A stretch of DNA of 64,000 nt from Bradyrhizobium sp. CCBAU 51627 (GCF_028128765.1 NZ_LBJG01000089.1:1-64000), one strand, 5' to 3'. Shown: positions 1 to 7,679, counted from the first letter of the stretch. Notes: generated from the letters alone by a model not told the origin. Numbers and translations are program-made.

Positions 1-161
1 CAGCCTTCCGGCTATCGCCAGCTGACCTGCCCGGCCCTGGCCGGTGAACGCGGTGACCCGCCGCCAGCTACACCATGCAAGGGGACACGATCGAGAGCGT
101 GCGACGGCGTCCACTCGGCCGCTGGCCGACAAGACTAATGAACTCTCAAAAAATTAGCTCG
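1..161. other. No gene recognised at the left edge
   Basis: No frame on either strand in the first 160 bases gives a recognisable protein end. The frame starting at base 1 stays open to a TAA at about 137-139, but its translation resembles nothing I know. It may be the last codons of a gene cut by the window edge, or intergenic DNA. Confidence 0.4.
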
Positions 162-190
162 TTTACGCACCATTAAGCTTTCGAGTTTAT
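162..190 (+). promoter_or_regulatory. Candidate sigma70-type promoter of a small RNA
   Basis: A TTTACG box (162-167) and a GTTTAT box (185-190) are separated by 17 bases, which places a start near base 197. That is right where a run of three hairpins ends in a terminator. Both boxes are only moderate matches to the consensus. Confidence 0.35.
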
Positions 191-196
191 GACTGG

Positions 197-296
197 AACT
201 GTCCTCGTTTGGACACCGAGTGGCTCCTGTCCACTCTGTTTGACGCCTCCCTGTTATCAACTTTCAAAGCCGCCGGTTTCCGGCGGCTCTTTTTTG
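197..296 (+). ncRNA. Candidate trans-acting small RNA, AbcR/alpha-r15-like
   Basis: About 100 bases hold three consecutive hairpins: GTCC/GGAC (201-214), GAGTGG/CCACTC with a CTCCTGT loop (218-236), and a strong GC-rich hairpin with a T tract (268-295). An unpaired stretch with GCCTCCCTG lies between the second and third. Two exposed CUCC-type anti-Shine-Dalgarno motifs plus a Rho-independent terminator are the architecture of the rhizobial AbcR (alpha-r15) sRNAs, which repress ABC-transporter mRNAs. No reading frame here looks coding. The assignment rests on structure and recall, not on an alignment; it could be another sRNA or a 3' UTR. Confidence 0.45.
266..295 (+). terminator. Rho-independent terminator
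   Basis: A 9-bp perfect stem AGCCGCCGG/CCGGCGGCT (268-276 and 280-288) with a TTT loop is followed by CTTTTTT. It ends a plus-strand transcript about 150 bases before the next gene. Confidence 0.85.
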
Positions 297-447
297 CGTC
301 CATTTCCGGTTGAATTCCCAAGGATGACCCGCGGAAACCATATCCGCGCTTGTCGCTGGACTCCGCCCGTCGCGCGCGCAATGATTTGTTCATCATAAGC
401 CGGCGCCAAAGCCGGACAGGTAAACAGTTGCGTAAGGGGCGTTAACC

Positions 448-957
448 ATGGAACGTTTGCAAGCCGACGGTGCTCTCGTTCAACTCAGCGAGAGGTTCAC
501 CAATTCTGCGGCCTTTGGCGCCCTGTTCCGCGAAGGCATGGATCTGGTCGAAGAAACGGCCGCCTATCTCGACGGCGCCGGCCGTACCGAGGCCAAGGCG
601 CTCGACCGTGCCGTCAGCCTCACTTACGCGACCGAAAGCATGCGCCTCACCACGCGCCTGATGCAGCTCGCCTCATGGCTGTTGCTGCACCGCGCCGTGA
701 AGGAAGGCGAGATGACGCTGGTCCAGGCCAACCGCGAGAAAACCAAGGTCAAGCTCAGCGCTGCCGATCCCGGCCCTGCCGACACCATCGAGAAGCTGCC
801 GGCGCAGCTGCAGGATCTGATCCACCGCTCGATGAGCCTGCAGACCCGCGTGCGCCGCCTCGACAGCTCGATCCACAGCCCGCCGGCCGAGCATATGGCG
901 ATCGGCAACCCGCTGGTGCCGCAGCTCAACGCGCTGAAGGCCGCGTTCGAGCGGTAA
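448..957 (+). CDS. DUF1465 family protein
   Basis: A 169-residue protein that matches the DUF1465 family of small, mostly helical alphaproteobacterial proteins; the role of the family is not established to my knowledge. No signal peptide or membrane segment is visible. The sequence looks amphipathic and helical throughout, with a conserved-looking block around LTYATESMRLTTRLMQLASW. The ATG at 448 follows an AAGGGGCG Shine-Dalgarno-like stretch about 7 bases upstream. It stands alone, converges on rpmE, and ends at a shared bidirectional terminator. Family assignment is from recall; function is unknown. Confidence 0.75.
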   Translation: MERLQADGALVQLSERFTNSAAFGALFREGMDLVEETAAYLDGAGRTEAKALDRAVSLTYATESMRLTTRLMQLASWLLLHRAVKEGEMTLVQANREKTKVKLSAADPGPADTIEKLPAQLQDLIHRSMSLQTRVRRLDSSIHSPPAEHMAIGNPLVPQLNALKAAFER

Positions 958-995
958 AGTCCGCCGCCGTCGTTGCAGTGCGCCCCTCAAAAACG

Positions 996-1030
996 AAAAA
1001 CGCCCCCGGGTTCTCCGGGGGCGTTTTTCG
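996..1030. terminator. Bidirectional terminator between DUF1465 gene and rpmE
   Basis: The sequence AAAAACGCCCCCGG (996-1009), a short loop and CCGGGGGCGTTTTT (1015-1028) form a 14-bp perfect stem with A and T tracts at its base. It can therefore stop transcription from both convergent genes. Confidence 0.9.
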
Positions 1031-1050
1031 TCTCCAGCCTTGCGGCCGGA

Positions 1051-1278
1051 TCAATCCTTCTTGAGGAAGCCCGAGAACTTTTTCTGGAAGCGCGAGACGC
1101 GGCCGCCGCGGTCCATGATCTGGGCGTTGCCGCCGGTCCAGGCCGGGTGCGATTTCGGGTCGATGTCGAGGTTCAGCGTGTCGCCTTCCTTGCCCCAGGT
1201 GGAGCGGGTCAGGTACTCGGTTCCGTCGGTCATGACGACCTTAATCGTATGATAATCCGGATGAATTTCGGCTTTCAT
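1051..1278 (-). CDS. rpmE: 50S ribosomal protein L31
   Basis: A 75-residue protein starting MKAEIHPDYH, the classic L31 N-terminus, with later L31 hallmarks HPAWTGG and RGGRVSRFQKKF. L31 sits at the central protuberance of the large ribosomal subunit and bridges to the small subunit. There are no cysteines at all, so the CxxC zinc-binding residues of the zinc form are absent and this is the zinc-independent type. The length is normal. It is monocistronic, converging on the DUF1465 gene through a shared terminator and divergent from the ABC exporter. Start and stop are unambiguous. Confidence 0.95.
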   Translation of the reverse strand: MKAEIHPDYHTIKVVMTDGTEYLTRSTWGKEGDTLNLDIDPKSHPAWTGGNAQIMDRGGRVSRFQKKFSGFLKKD

Positions 1279-1479
1279 GGCAATTCCTAGGGCGCCCGGC
1301 GCCTTGCTTGAGTGACTATCGAATGACGGATTTGGCCGGGTCTATACCTCACAGGCCCCCTTAAAACAAGCCATTGTGGGGACAGCAGAACCGGGGCGTC
1401 CCCTAAGGGACTTACCGGATTTGCCACTACCCTTGCACCGGCCTATGTGGGTTATCTTCTTTTCCTTAGGTCCGATCTC

Positions 1480-3330
1480 ATGAGCGCAGTGGAACGGCTT
1501 GACGACCAGTACCGCGACGCGCGCGACAGCGCGCCGGCGGAGGCCCCATCGATCGAAGCCGAGCTGATCGAGCAGCCCGCCAAGGGCCGCGCGAAGCTGC
1601 GGCCGTTGATGGCGCTTGCGCCCTATGTGAGCCGCTATCGCGGCCGGGCGGCACTCGCCTTTGTCGCGCTCACGGTCGCCGCGCTGACCACGCTGCTGGT
1701 GCCGGTCGCAGTGCGCCGGATGATCGATTTCGGCCTGACGCCCGAGGGCATCGAGCTGATCAACAGCTACTTCTCGGTGATGATCGCGGTCGTCGCCGTG
1801 CTCGCGCTCGCGAGCGCCTCGCGCTACTACCTCGTGATGACGATCGGCGAACGCATCGTCGCCGATCTCCGGCGCGACGTGTTTGGGCATCTGCTCTCGC
1901 TGTCGCCGTCCTTCTTCGATTCCGCGCGCAGCGGCGAACTGGTGTCGCGGCTCACTGCCGACACCACGCAAATCAAATCCGCCGTCGGCGCCTCGGTGTC
2001 GATCGCGTTGCGCAACCTCATGATGTTCTTCGGTGCCGCGGCGATGATGGTGATCACCAGCCCGCGCCTGTCAGGCTTCGTGCTGCTGGCGATTCCCCTG
2101 ATCGTGCTGCCGCTGGTCGCCTTCGGGCGTTGGGTGCGGCGGCTGTCGCGCAACGCGCAGGACACGCTGGCCGATGCATCGGCCTATGCCGGCGAACTCG
2201 TCGGCGCGATCCGCACCGTGCAGGCCTATACCAGCGAAGGGCTGGCCGCGAAGCGTTTTGGCGGCGAGGTCGAGCAGGCCTACGAGGCCGCGCGCACCTC
2301 GACCCAGGCTCGCGCCGTTCTCACCGCCATCGTCATCTTCATCGTGTTCGCAAGCGTGGTGGGCATTCTCTGGATCGGCTCGCATGACGTCCTTACCGGT
2401 ACGATCACGCCGGGCCGGCTCGGCCAGTTCGTGCTCTATGCGGCCTTCGCGGCCGCAGGCCTCGGCCAGCTCAGCGAGGTCTGGGGCGAGGTGTCGGCCG
2501 CCTCAGGCGCCGCCGAACGCCTGTTCGAGATCTTGCATGTGAAACCGGAGATCGCAGTACCCGAATCGCCGCGCGCGCTGCCGGTGCCGGCCCGCGGCGA
2601 GGTCGGCTTCGATCGCGTCAGCTTCGCCTATCCCGCGCGGCCCGATGTCAACGTGCTCGATGCGGTGTCGTTTGCGGTGCGGCCCGGCGAGAAGGTTGCG
2701 ATCGTCGGCCCGTCCGGCGCCGGCAAGAGCACGATCTTCCATCTCTTGCTGCGCTTCTACGATCCGCGCAATGGCGCGATCTCGCTCGACGGCGTGCCGG
2801 TCAAGGCCGCCGACCCGCGCGATTTCCGCGCCCGCATCGCGCTGGTGCCGCAGGAATCCAACGTGTTCGCGGCGAGCGCCCGCGAGAACATCCGCTTCGG
2901 CCGGCCTGACGCGACCGATGCCGAGGTCGAGCGCGCGGCCGAGCTCGCGCATGCCGCCGAGTTCATCCGCCGCCTGCCCGAAGGTTTCGAAACCCCCCTC
3001 GGCGAACGCGGCGTGACGCTGTCAGGCGGTCAGCGCCAGCGCATCGCGATCGCACGCGCGATCCTGCGCGATGCGCCGTTGCTGCTGCTCGATGAAGCCA
3101 CCTCCGCACTCGACGCCGAAAGCGAGACGCTGGTGCAGACCGCGCTCGAGGAGCTGATGAGCCACCGCACCACGCTGGTGATCGCCCATCGCCTCGCTAC
3201 CGTGCTGTCCTGCGACCGCATCCTGGTGATGGACCAGGGCAGGATCGTCGAGCAGGGCACGCATGCCGAACTCGTCGCTGCGAACGGGCTCTATGCGCGG
3301 CTGGCGAGGCTGCAGTTCGAGGGGGCGTGA
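1480..3330 (+). CDS. ABC exporter, fused membrane and ATPase domains (MsbA/lipid-exporter type)
   Basis: A 616-residue half-transporter. The N-terminal half is a six-helix exporter domain (roughly residues 45-340). The C-terminal half is an ATPase with Walker A GPSGAGKST (about 410), signature LSGGQRQR (about 514), Walker B LLLLDEATSALD and a switch histidine in VIAHRLA. As a homodimer it would export a lipid, drug or other hydrophobic substrate across the inner membrane; the substrate cannot be read from sequence. ATG 1480 is preferred over a GTG at 1447 because the typical MSAVERLDD start begins there and the extra 11 residues look non-coding. It stands alone and is followed by a dispersed palindromic repeat. 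Confidence 0.9.
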   Translation: MSAVERLDDQYRDARDSAPAEAPSIEAELIEQPAKGRAKLRPLMALAPYVSRYRGRAALAFVALTVAALTTLLVPVAVRRMIDFGLTPEGIELINSYFSVMIAVVAVLALASASRYYLVMTIGERIVADLRRDVFGHLLSLSPSFFDSARSGELVSRLTADTTQIKSAVGASVSIALRNLMMFFGAAAMMVITSPRLSGFVLLAIPLIVLPLVAFGRWVRRLSRNAQDTLADASAYAGELVGAIRTVQAYTSEGLAAKRFGGEVEQAYEAARTSTQARAVLTAIVIFIVFASVVGILWIGSHDVLTGTITPGRLGQFVLYAAFAAAGLGQLSEVWGEVSAASGAAERLFEILHVKPEIAVPESPRALPVPARGEVGFDRVSFAYPARPDVNVLDAVSFAVRPGEKVAIVGPSGAGKSTIFHLLLRFYDPRNGAISLDGVPVKAADPRDFRARIALVPQESNVFAASARENIRFGRPDATDAEVERAAELAHAAEFIRRLPEGFETPLGERGVTLSGGQRQRIAIARAILRDAPLLLLDEATSALDAESETLVQTALEELMSHRTTLVIAHRLATVLSCDRILVMDQGRIVEQGTHAELVAANGLYARLARLQFEGA

Positions 3331-3350
3331 GGCGTTCACCTCATTGACGG

Positions 3351-3454
3351 TGTCATCGTCCGCACTTGACCGGGCGATCCAGTACGCCGAGACGGCAGTG
3401 ATGGATCGATAAGCCGCGGCGTACTGGATTCCCCGCTTTCGCGGGGAATGACAG
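3351..3454 (+). repeat. Dispersed intergenic palindromic repeat, family A, copy 1
   Basis: About 104 bases bounded by GTCAT and ATGACA, with internal blocks CCGGGCGATCCAGTACGCC and GCGTACTGGATTCCCCGC and a terminal CCCCGC-TTTC-GCGGGG hairpin. It matches, in opposite orientation, the elements at 12383-12485 and 26265-26389. It follows the stop of the ABC exporter. Confidence 0.85.
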
Positions 3455-3472
3455 CGGAGCTTATAGGTTTAT

Positions 3473-3724
3473 CTACGGGCACTTCGGCGAGCCCATCGGC
3501 ACGTTGGGCCATGGCCAGTTCTTCCAGCTGCCGCCCTCACCGATACAGGCCGATCTGCCATCGGCCGGAGCCGGGCTGTTCGTCGGAGTTGGCGAACCCG
3601 TCGTCTCGCTTGCTGCTTTGGGCGGCGGGGCCAAGCGTTGGTCGACATAAACAGTCGAGACATAGCCGGCGACGATGACGCCCAGAAAGACCGAGGCCCC
3701 CTTGGCCAGGTCGCTCAGCCGCAT
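3473..3724 (-). CDS. Small single-pass membrane protein, unknown function
   Basis: An 83-residue protein whose N-terminus holds one hydrophobic segment (about residues 11-28), followed by a Pro/Thr/Ser-rich linker and a short tail with two cysteines (ACIGEGG and a terminal PKCP). I do not recognise a family. The ATG has a clear GGAGAGG Shine-Dalgarno 5 bases upstream. It is the last gene of the minus-strand operon that begins with the MotA-like gene, starting 20 bases after the acetyltransferase gene ends. This position hints at an envelope role, but that is inference. The cysteine pair could form a disulphide if the tail is periplasmic. Confidence 0.6.
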   Translation of the reverse strand: MRLSDLAKGASVFLGVIVAGYVSTVYVDQRLAPPPKAASETTGSPTPTNSPAPADGRSACIGEGGSWKNWPWPNVPMGSPKCP

Positions 3725-3743
3725 CGATCCTCTCCATCCTCTG

Positions 3744-4190
3744 TCACGGCCGCCACACCATCTTCAGCACCGGCCGCCCCGACGTCGGGTTCACGTCGTC
3801 ACCGGCATGGGCAAAGCCGTTGCGCTCGTAGAAGCGGATGGCGCGGGCGTTGTCCTTGTTGACGAGCAGCGTGACGCCCGATGGCGACAGGCGCTTGGCC
3901 TCATCCACCAGCAGCCTTGCCGCGTCCGAGCCCCAATGGTGGGGATCGACCACGAGCTGGTCGAGATAGCCCTCGCCATCGATGGTGACGAAGCCGGTCA
4001 GCGCGCCGTCCTGCTCGGCGACCACGATCTGGGCCTTCGGCACCAGATCCTTACGCCAGCGTTCGCGCCACCAGTCGAGCCGCGCGGCGAAGTCGATCTG
4101 CGGATAGGCCTGCTGCCAGGTGCGATGCCAGAGACCGATCGCCGCCGCTTCGTCGGAGGCGGCGTAGGGGCGGAGGTGGAGCGCGCTCAC
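3744..4190 (-). CDS. GNAT family N-acetyltransferase
   Basis: A 148-residue single-domain protein with GNAT features: an N-terminal LRPYAASDEAAAIGLW beta-alpha start, the central strand GYLDQLVVDPHHWGSDAARLL that carries the acetyl-CoA pyrophosphate-binding turn (degenerate, without the usual RGxGxG), and the C-terminal NDARAIRFYERNGF-type motif (here NKDNARAIRFYERNGF). It should transfer an acetyl group from acetyl-CoA to an unknown amine. It starts with GTG, and TAGTGA couples its start to the stop of the upstream OmpA-domain gene, so translation is probably coupled. A protein-modifying role is as likely as a small-molecule one. Confidence 0.85.
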   Translation of the reverse strand: MSALHLRPYAASDEAAAIGLWHRTWQQAYPQIDFAARLDWWRERWRKDLVPKAQIVVAEQDGALTGFVTIDGEGYLDQLVVDPHHWGSDAARLLVDEAKRLSPSGVTLLVNKDNARAIRFYERNGFAHAGDDVNPTSGRPVLKMVWRP

Positions 4191-5218
4191 TACCGCTCCG
4201 TCAGCTTGAGCTCGATGCGGCGGTTGCGCTTGTAGGCCTCTTCGGTGTTGCCGGGATCGAGCGGCTGGAATTCGGCAAAGCCGGCGGCGACGAGGCGCTG
4301 GGCCGGCACGCCGAGCGAGATCAGATATTGCACCACCGAGATCGCGCGTGCCGAGGACAGGTCCCAGTTCGACTTGAAATTCGGGCCGTTGACCGGGCGC
4401 ACGTCGGTGTGGCCGTCGACGCGCAGCACCCAGGCGATCTCGGGTGGAATCTTCTTGTCGAGTTCGATCAGCGCGTTTGCCACGGTGTCGAGCTCGGCCT
4501 TACCCTCGGGCAGCAGCGTTGCCTGGCCCGTATCGAAGAACACCTCGGACTGGAACACGAAGCGGTCGCCGACCACGCGGATGTCAGGCCGGTTGCCGAG
4601 GATGGCGCGCAGGCGGCCGAAGAATTCGGAGCGGTAGCGCGACAATTCCTGCACGCGCTGCGCCAGTGCGACGTTCAGGCGCGAGCCGAGATCGGCGATG
4701 CGGTTCTGCGATTCCTTGTCTTTCTTTTCCGAAGCGTCGAGCGCTTCCTCCAGCGCCGCCAATTGCCGGCGCAGCGCGCTGATCTGCTGGTTCAGCACCT
4801 CGATCTGCGCCAGCGCCCGTGCCGAGACCGCCTTCTCGGAGTCCAGCGCCTTGCCGAGCTCGGCGGTCTTGCCTTGCGCGTCGTTGCCGGCGTTGGCGAG
4901 ACCCTCATAGAGGCCCTTCATGCGGTCGCGCTCGGTCTCGGCCGAGGCGAGACCGGCCTTGAGCTTGGAGACCTCATCGTCGAGCGAGAGCTTGCCCAGC
5001 TTCTCGAGCGAGAGCAGCTCGGTGAGCTGGGCGATCTTGGCGTTGAGCTGCTCCAGTGCCTTGTCCTTGCCGGTCACCTCCTGCGACAGGAAGAACTGCA
5101 CGACCAGGAACACCGAGAGCAGGAACACGATCGACAGCACCAGCGTCGACAGCGCGTCGACAAATCCGGGCCAGTAGTTGAAGGCGCCTTCACTGCGGCG
5201 GCCGCGGGCTAGAGCCAT
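4190..5218 (-). CDS. MotB-like inner-membrane protein with C-terminal OmpA peptidoglycan-binding domain
   Basis: A 342-residue protein with one N-terminal membrane helix (about 19-43) preceded by YWPGFVDALSTL. Asp21 sits at the start of the helix, where MotB-type ion-channel proteins carry their proton-binding aspartate. Residues of about 45-180 are strongly coiled-coil (long runs of EKLGKLSLDDEVSKLK type). The last 130 residues are an OmpA/MotB domain with the peptidoglycan-binding stretch RVDGHTDVRP and a terminal NRRIELKL. It lies 24 bases after the MotA-like gene and almost certainly forms an ion-driven stator-like complex with it. It is annotated in relatives as peptidoglycan-binding protein. 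It is not a flagellar MotB by context: no flagellar genes are near. Confidence 0.85.
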   Translation of the reverse strand: MALARGRRSEGAFNYWPGFVDALSTLVLSIVFLLSVFLVVQFFLSQEVTGKDKALEQLNAKIAQLTELLSLEKLGKLSLDDEVSKLKAGLASAETERDRMKGLYEGLANAGNDAQGKTAELGKALDSEKAVSARALAQIEVLNQQISALRRQLAALEEALDASEKKDKESQNRIADLGSRLNVALAQRVQELSRYRSEFFGRLRAILGNRPDIRVVGDRFVFQSEVFFDTGQATLLPEGKAELDTVANALIELDKKIPPEIAWVLRVDGHTDVRPVNGPNFKSNWDLSSARAISVVQYLISLGVPAQRLVAAGFAEFQPLDPGNTEEAYKRNRRIELKLTER

Positions 5219-5242
5219 GCTCGCCTCTCAAATGCTGATTGC

Positions 5243-6277
5243 TTAACTCTTCTCCGGCTGGCGCGCGATGCGCTCCAGCAGGCGGCGGATCTCGCGGTTC
5301 TGCTCGCCCTGGCCATCGGCCCATTCGCGGATCATCTGCTGCTCGGTCCGCATATGCGAGACCAGCGCCTGGATCGCCTCGGCAAGGCTCGCCATCGCCG
5401 CCGTGGTGCCGCGGCCGGCGCTGCCTTCCTCGAGCACGGAGCGAAGCCGCTCGACCGCGGCCTGGAGTTCGCCACTGGCAACTCCCCCGCCACTGCTCGC
5501 GACGGCGGTGACCTCGCTGCTGCCGTATTCGCGCACGGTGGTGGCGAGCCAGTCCTCGAGGTCCGTGTAGAAGCGGTTCTGGGCCTGGCTCGATTGCAGG
5601 TCGAGGAAGCCGAGAATCAGAGAGCCGGCGAGGCCGAACAGCGAGCTGGAAAACGAAATGCCCATGCCGCCGAGCGGGGCCGCAAGGCCCTCCTTCAGCG
5701 TGTCGAACAGCGCTCCGGCATCGCCACCGACCTTCAGGCCGTCGATCACCTTGCCGACCGAGCCGACCGTCTCGATCAGGCCCCAGAACGTGCCGAGCAG
5801 GCCCAGGAAGACGAGCAGGCCGGTCATGTAGCGGGAGATGTCGCGGGCCTCGTCGAGGCGGGTCGCGATCGAATCGAGCAGGTGCCGCATCGTGGTCTGG
5901 GTGATCGACATCCGTCCGGTGCGCTCGCCGCCCAGGATCATCGCCATCGGCGCCAGCAGTTTCGGGTGCCGGGCCGGGGCCAGGCCGGGATCGGCGATGC
6001 GGAAATTGTTGACCCAGGACACCTCCGGATAGAGCCGGATGACCTGCCGGAAGGCCAGCACGATGCCGATGAACAGCACCGCCCCGATCAGGGCGTTCAG
6101 CCCGGGATTGGCGAAGAAGGCCTGGATGATCTGCTTGTAGAGCACCACGCCCACCAGCGCACACAGCACCAGGAAGACCAGCATTCGCACCAGGAAGACG
6201 CTGGGTGAGGACAGTTTCGTGTACTCGATCTCGATGGTGGAGCGGGGCGAGGCGCCAGGCGGCATGGCCGGTATCAT
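5243..6277 (-). CDS. MotA/TolQ/ExbB-like proton-channel subunit
   Basis: A 344-residue membrane protein with two hydrophobic segments near the N-terminus (about 28-47 and 58-75) and a second pair (about 150-170 and 205-225). Between and after them lie the MotA/TolQ-family signatures TGLLVFLGLLGTFWGLIETV and GGMGISFSSSLFGLAGSL. The C-terminal 110 residues are cytoplasmic and helical. It should pair with the MotB-like protein encoded 24 bases downstream to use proton flux for a mechanical task at the cell wall. It heads a four-gene minus-strand operon. Relatives are annotated as MotA or ExbB; neither flagellar nor TonB partners occur nearby. Confidence 0.85.
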   Translation of the reverse strand: MIPAMPPGASPRSTIEIEYTKLSSPSVFLVRMLVFLVLCALVGVVLYKQIIQAFFANPGLNALIGAVLFIGIVLAFRQVIRLYPEVSWVNNFRIADPGLAPARHPKLLAPMAMILGGERTGRMSITQTTMRHLLDSIATRLDEARDISRYMTGLLVFLGLLGTFWGLIETVGSVGKVIDGLKVGGDAGALFDTLKEGLAAPLGGMGISFSSSLFGLAGSLILGFLDLQSSQAQNRFYTDLEDWLATTVREYGSSEVTAVASSGGGVASGELQAAVERLRSVLEEGSAGRGTTAAMASLAEAIQALVSHMRTEQQMIREWADGQGEQNREIRRLLERIARQPEKS

Positions 6278-6500
6278 CCATTACGAAAGCTTGCTTGCCT
6301 CCGCACTATGGCACAGGCCCGGTCCAAAAAAAGCGCCGGATGTGCGGATTTCGGGGAGAGGGGCGGGAACCCAAAGCTGAAACCGGGCTTTGATACGCAC
6401 ATAGGCTGCAAATCTTCGGCATCCCGCAGGCTGGGTCGGCTTTTGCACGGCGACCGTGCTTGCTCCGCCCCCCCGGGGGACTGGCCAGGGGAGGGGCCGC

Positions 6501-6927
6501 GTGAGCGTCGTTTCCGCGATCATGGGGACTGCCGAACGCGTGCCCTTGCCCGATGTGGTGGTCCGCGTCGCGATTCAGCGCCTGTGTCGCGAGGACTGGA
6601 TCGCGCAGCATTTCTTCACCGGCGGCGTGATGCCGAGCCATCATCTCGTCAGGCAATATGCCGACATCTTCCAGGTCGAGAGGGAATGGCGCTGGAGCGG
6701 CACGCACTATCAACGCACGGCGAACAAATGGCTTGCCAATTTCGATGCGCATCGACGCGGTCGAAGCATGCTTGCGGAGCGTCTATGGCGAGGACGCCGC
6801 GTTGTGGATGCGCCACTGGCGCTGATTCTTCCTCGCGACCGCGGGCCTGTTCGGTTACGCCGATGGGACGGAGTGGGGAGTGAGCCAGTATCGGATGAAG
6901 GCGGTGGATGAGGGTGTATACTGGTAA
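6501..6927 (+). pseudogene. Remnant of a cyclopropane-fatty-acid-synthase-type SAM methyltransferase gene
   Basis: A GTG at 6501 with a GGGAGGGG Shine-Dalgarno starts the frame VSVVSAIMGTAERVPLPDVV, which resembles the N-terminus of one branch of the CFA-synthase family. After about 30 codons it runs directly into the family's C-terminal region (EDWIAQHFFTGGVMPSHHL). The catalytic SAM-binding middle, some 200 codons, is therefore missing. Near 6752 the frame shifts; the C-terminus continues in another frame (EACLRSVYGEDAALWMRHWR), meets an in-frame TGA at 6823-6825 and resumes (FFLATAGLFGYADG) to a TAA at 6925-6927. So there are three independent lesions: internal deletion, frameshift and nonsense codon. 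The family assignment and the deletion size are from recall of the family. Confidence 0.75.
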
Positions 6928-7035
6928 ATTCCATCCGGGGCGCCAGCGCGTCTGAATGCCTCAGGAAAGCCTTCGTGACCTATTGCCCCCTGGTCAACGA
7001 TGTAGCCTGTTTTTGGCGCGATTCCCCCGATTGGC

Positions 7036-7049
7036 TTGATCTAAGGCAA
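7036..7049. promoter_or_regulatory. FixK/FNR-type box upstream of the hemerythrin gene
   Basis: TTGATCTAAGGCAA fits TTG(A/C)-N6-(T/G)CAA, the FixK2 half-site pattern of Bradyrhizobium. A TAATGT -10-like box at 7071-7076 predicts a start near 7083, which puts the box centre at -40.5, the class II position of FixK-activated promoters. The untranslated leader would be about 27 bases. Confidence 0.6.
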
Positions 7050-7109
7050 AGAGCTGAGAGGTATTCACGCTAATGTAGTTGCTTCTCAATGACTTCATTG
7101 GAGGCTGCG

Positions 7110-7673
7110 ATGATCATTGAGCGCTTGTCACGAGAACATCGCAATATTGAGACGCTGCTCGCCATCCTCGAGCGTGAGCTGGAGATCTTCGATCGCGGGG
7201 ACCGCCCTGACTACGAAGTCATTCGCGCGGTCATCAGCTATTTCGAGCTTTATCCCGAGATGTACCATCATCCCCTGGAAGAGCTGGTTTTTGCCAGGCT
7301 AAAGCGTCGCGATCCCGCTGCGGCTGCCAAGGTCGGTAACCTCACATCTGAGCATCAGAAAGGGGCCGAGCGCTTGCGCCGCGTCGCTCAAGCGGTCGAT
7401 TACGTTCTCGCGGATCGCGACATGCTGCGGCAAAATGTGGACAACATCGTTCGCGATTTCATCGAGAGCGAGCGGCATCATATCATGATGGAGGATCGTG
7501 ATTTCTTGCCCGCTGCCCTCAAGGCTTTGCAGCCTCAAGATTGGGCGGAGATCGCTTCTGCCTCGACCGATCATGTGGATCCGCTGTTTAGCGATGCAGC
7601 CGAAGAAACCTTCGATGCGCTGCGAGCACGCATCCTGCAGTTAGAGCAAGAGGCTGAGGCCGGCCGACATTAA
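7110..7673 (+). CDS. Hemerythrin HHE domain protein
   Basis: A 187-residue cytosolic four-helix protein with iron-ligand candidates in order: H10 in SREHRN, the HHPLEE pair, EHQKG and ERHHIMMEDRDFLP. Such proteins bind a di-iron centre and sense or carry oxygen or NO, or protect iron-sulfur proteins. The second ATG (7110) is chosen over the ATG at 7089 because TTGGAGG lies 6 bases before it and because the alignable part of the family begins at MIIERLSREH. A FixK-type box at 7036-7049 suggests induction at low oxygen, which suits the protein. It is monocistronic as far as can be seen. Confidence 0.88.
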   Translation: MIIERLSREHRNIETLLAILERELEIFDRGDRPDYEVIRAVISYFELYPEMYHHPLEELVFARLKRRDPAAAAKVGNLTSEHQKGAERLRRVAQAVDYVLADRDMLRQNVDNIVRDFIESERHHIMMEDRDFLPAALKALQPQDWAEIASASTDHVDPLFSDAAEETFDALRARILQLEQEAEAGRH

Positions 7674-7679
7674 TCGGCG

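Noticed and set aside
4190..6277. A Zorya-type phage defence system (MotA/MotB-like pair)
   Set aside because: The membrane pair is similar in principle, but no ZorC, ZorD or ZorE gene is present, and the neighbours are an acetyltransferase and a tiny membrane protein. Kept only as an unassigned motor pair.
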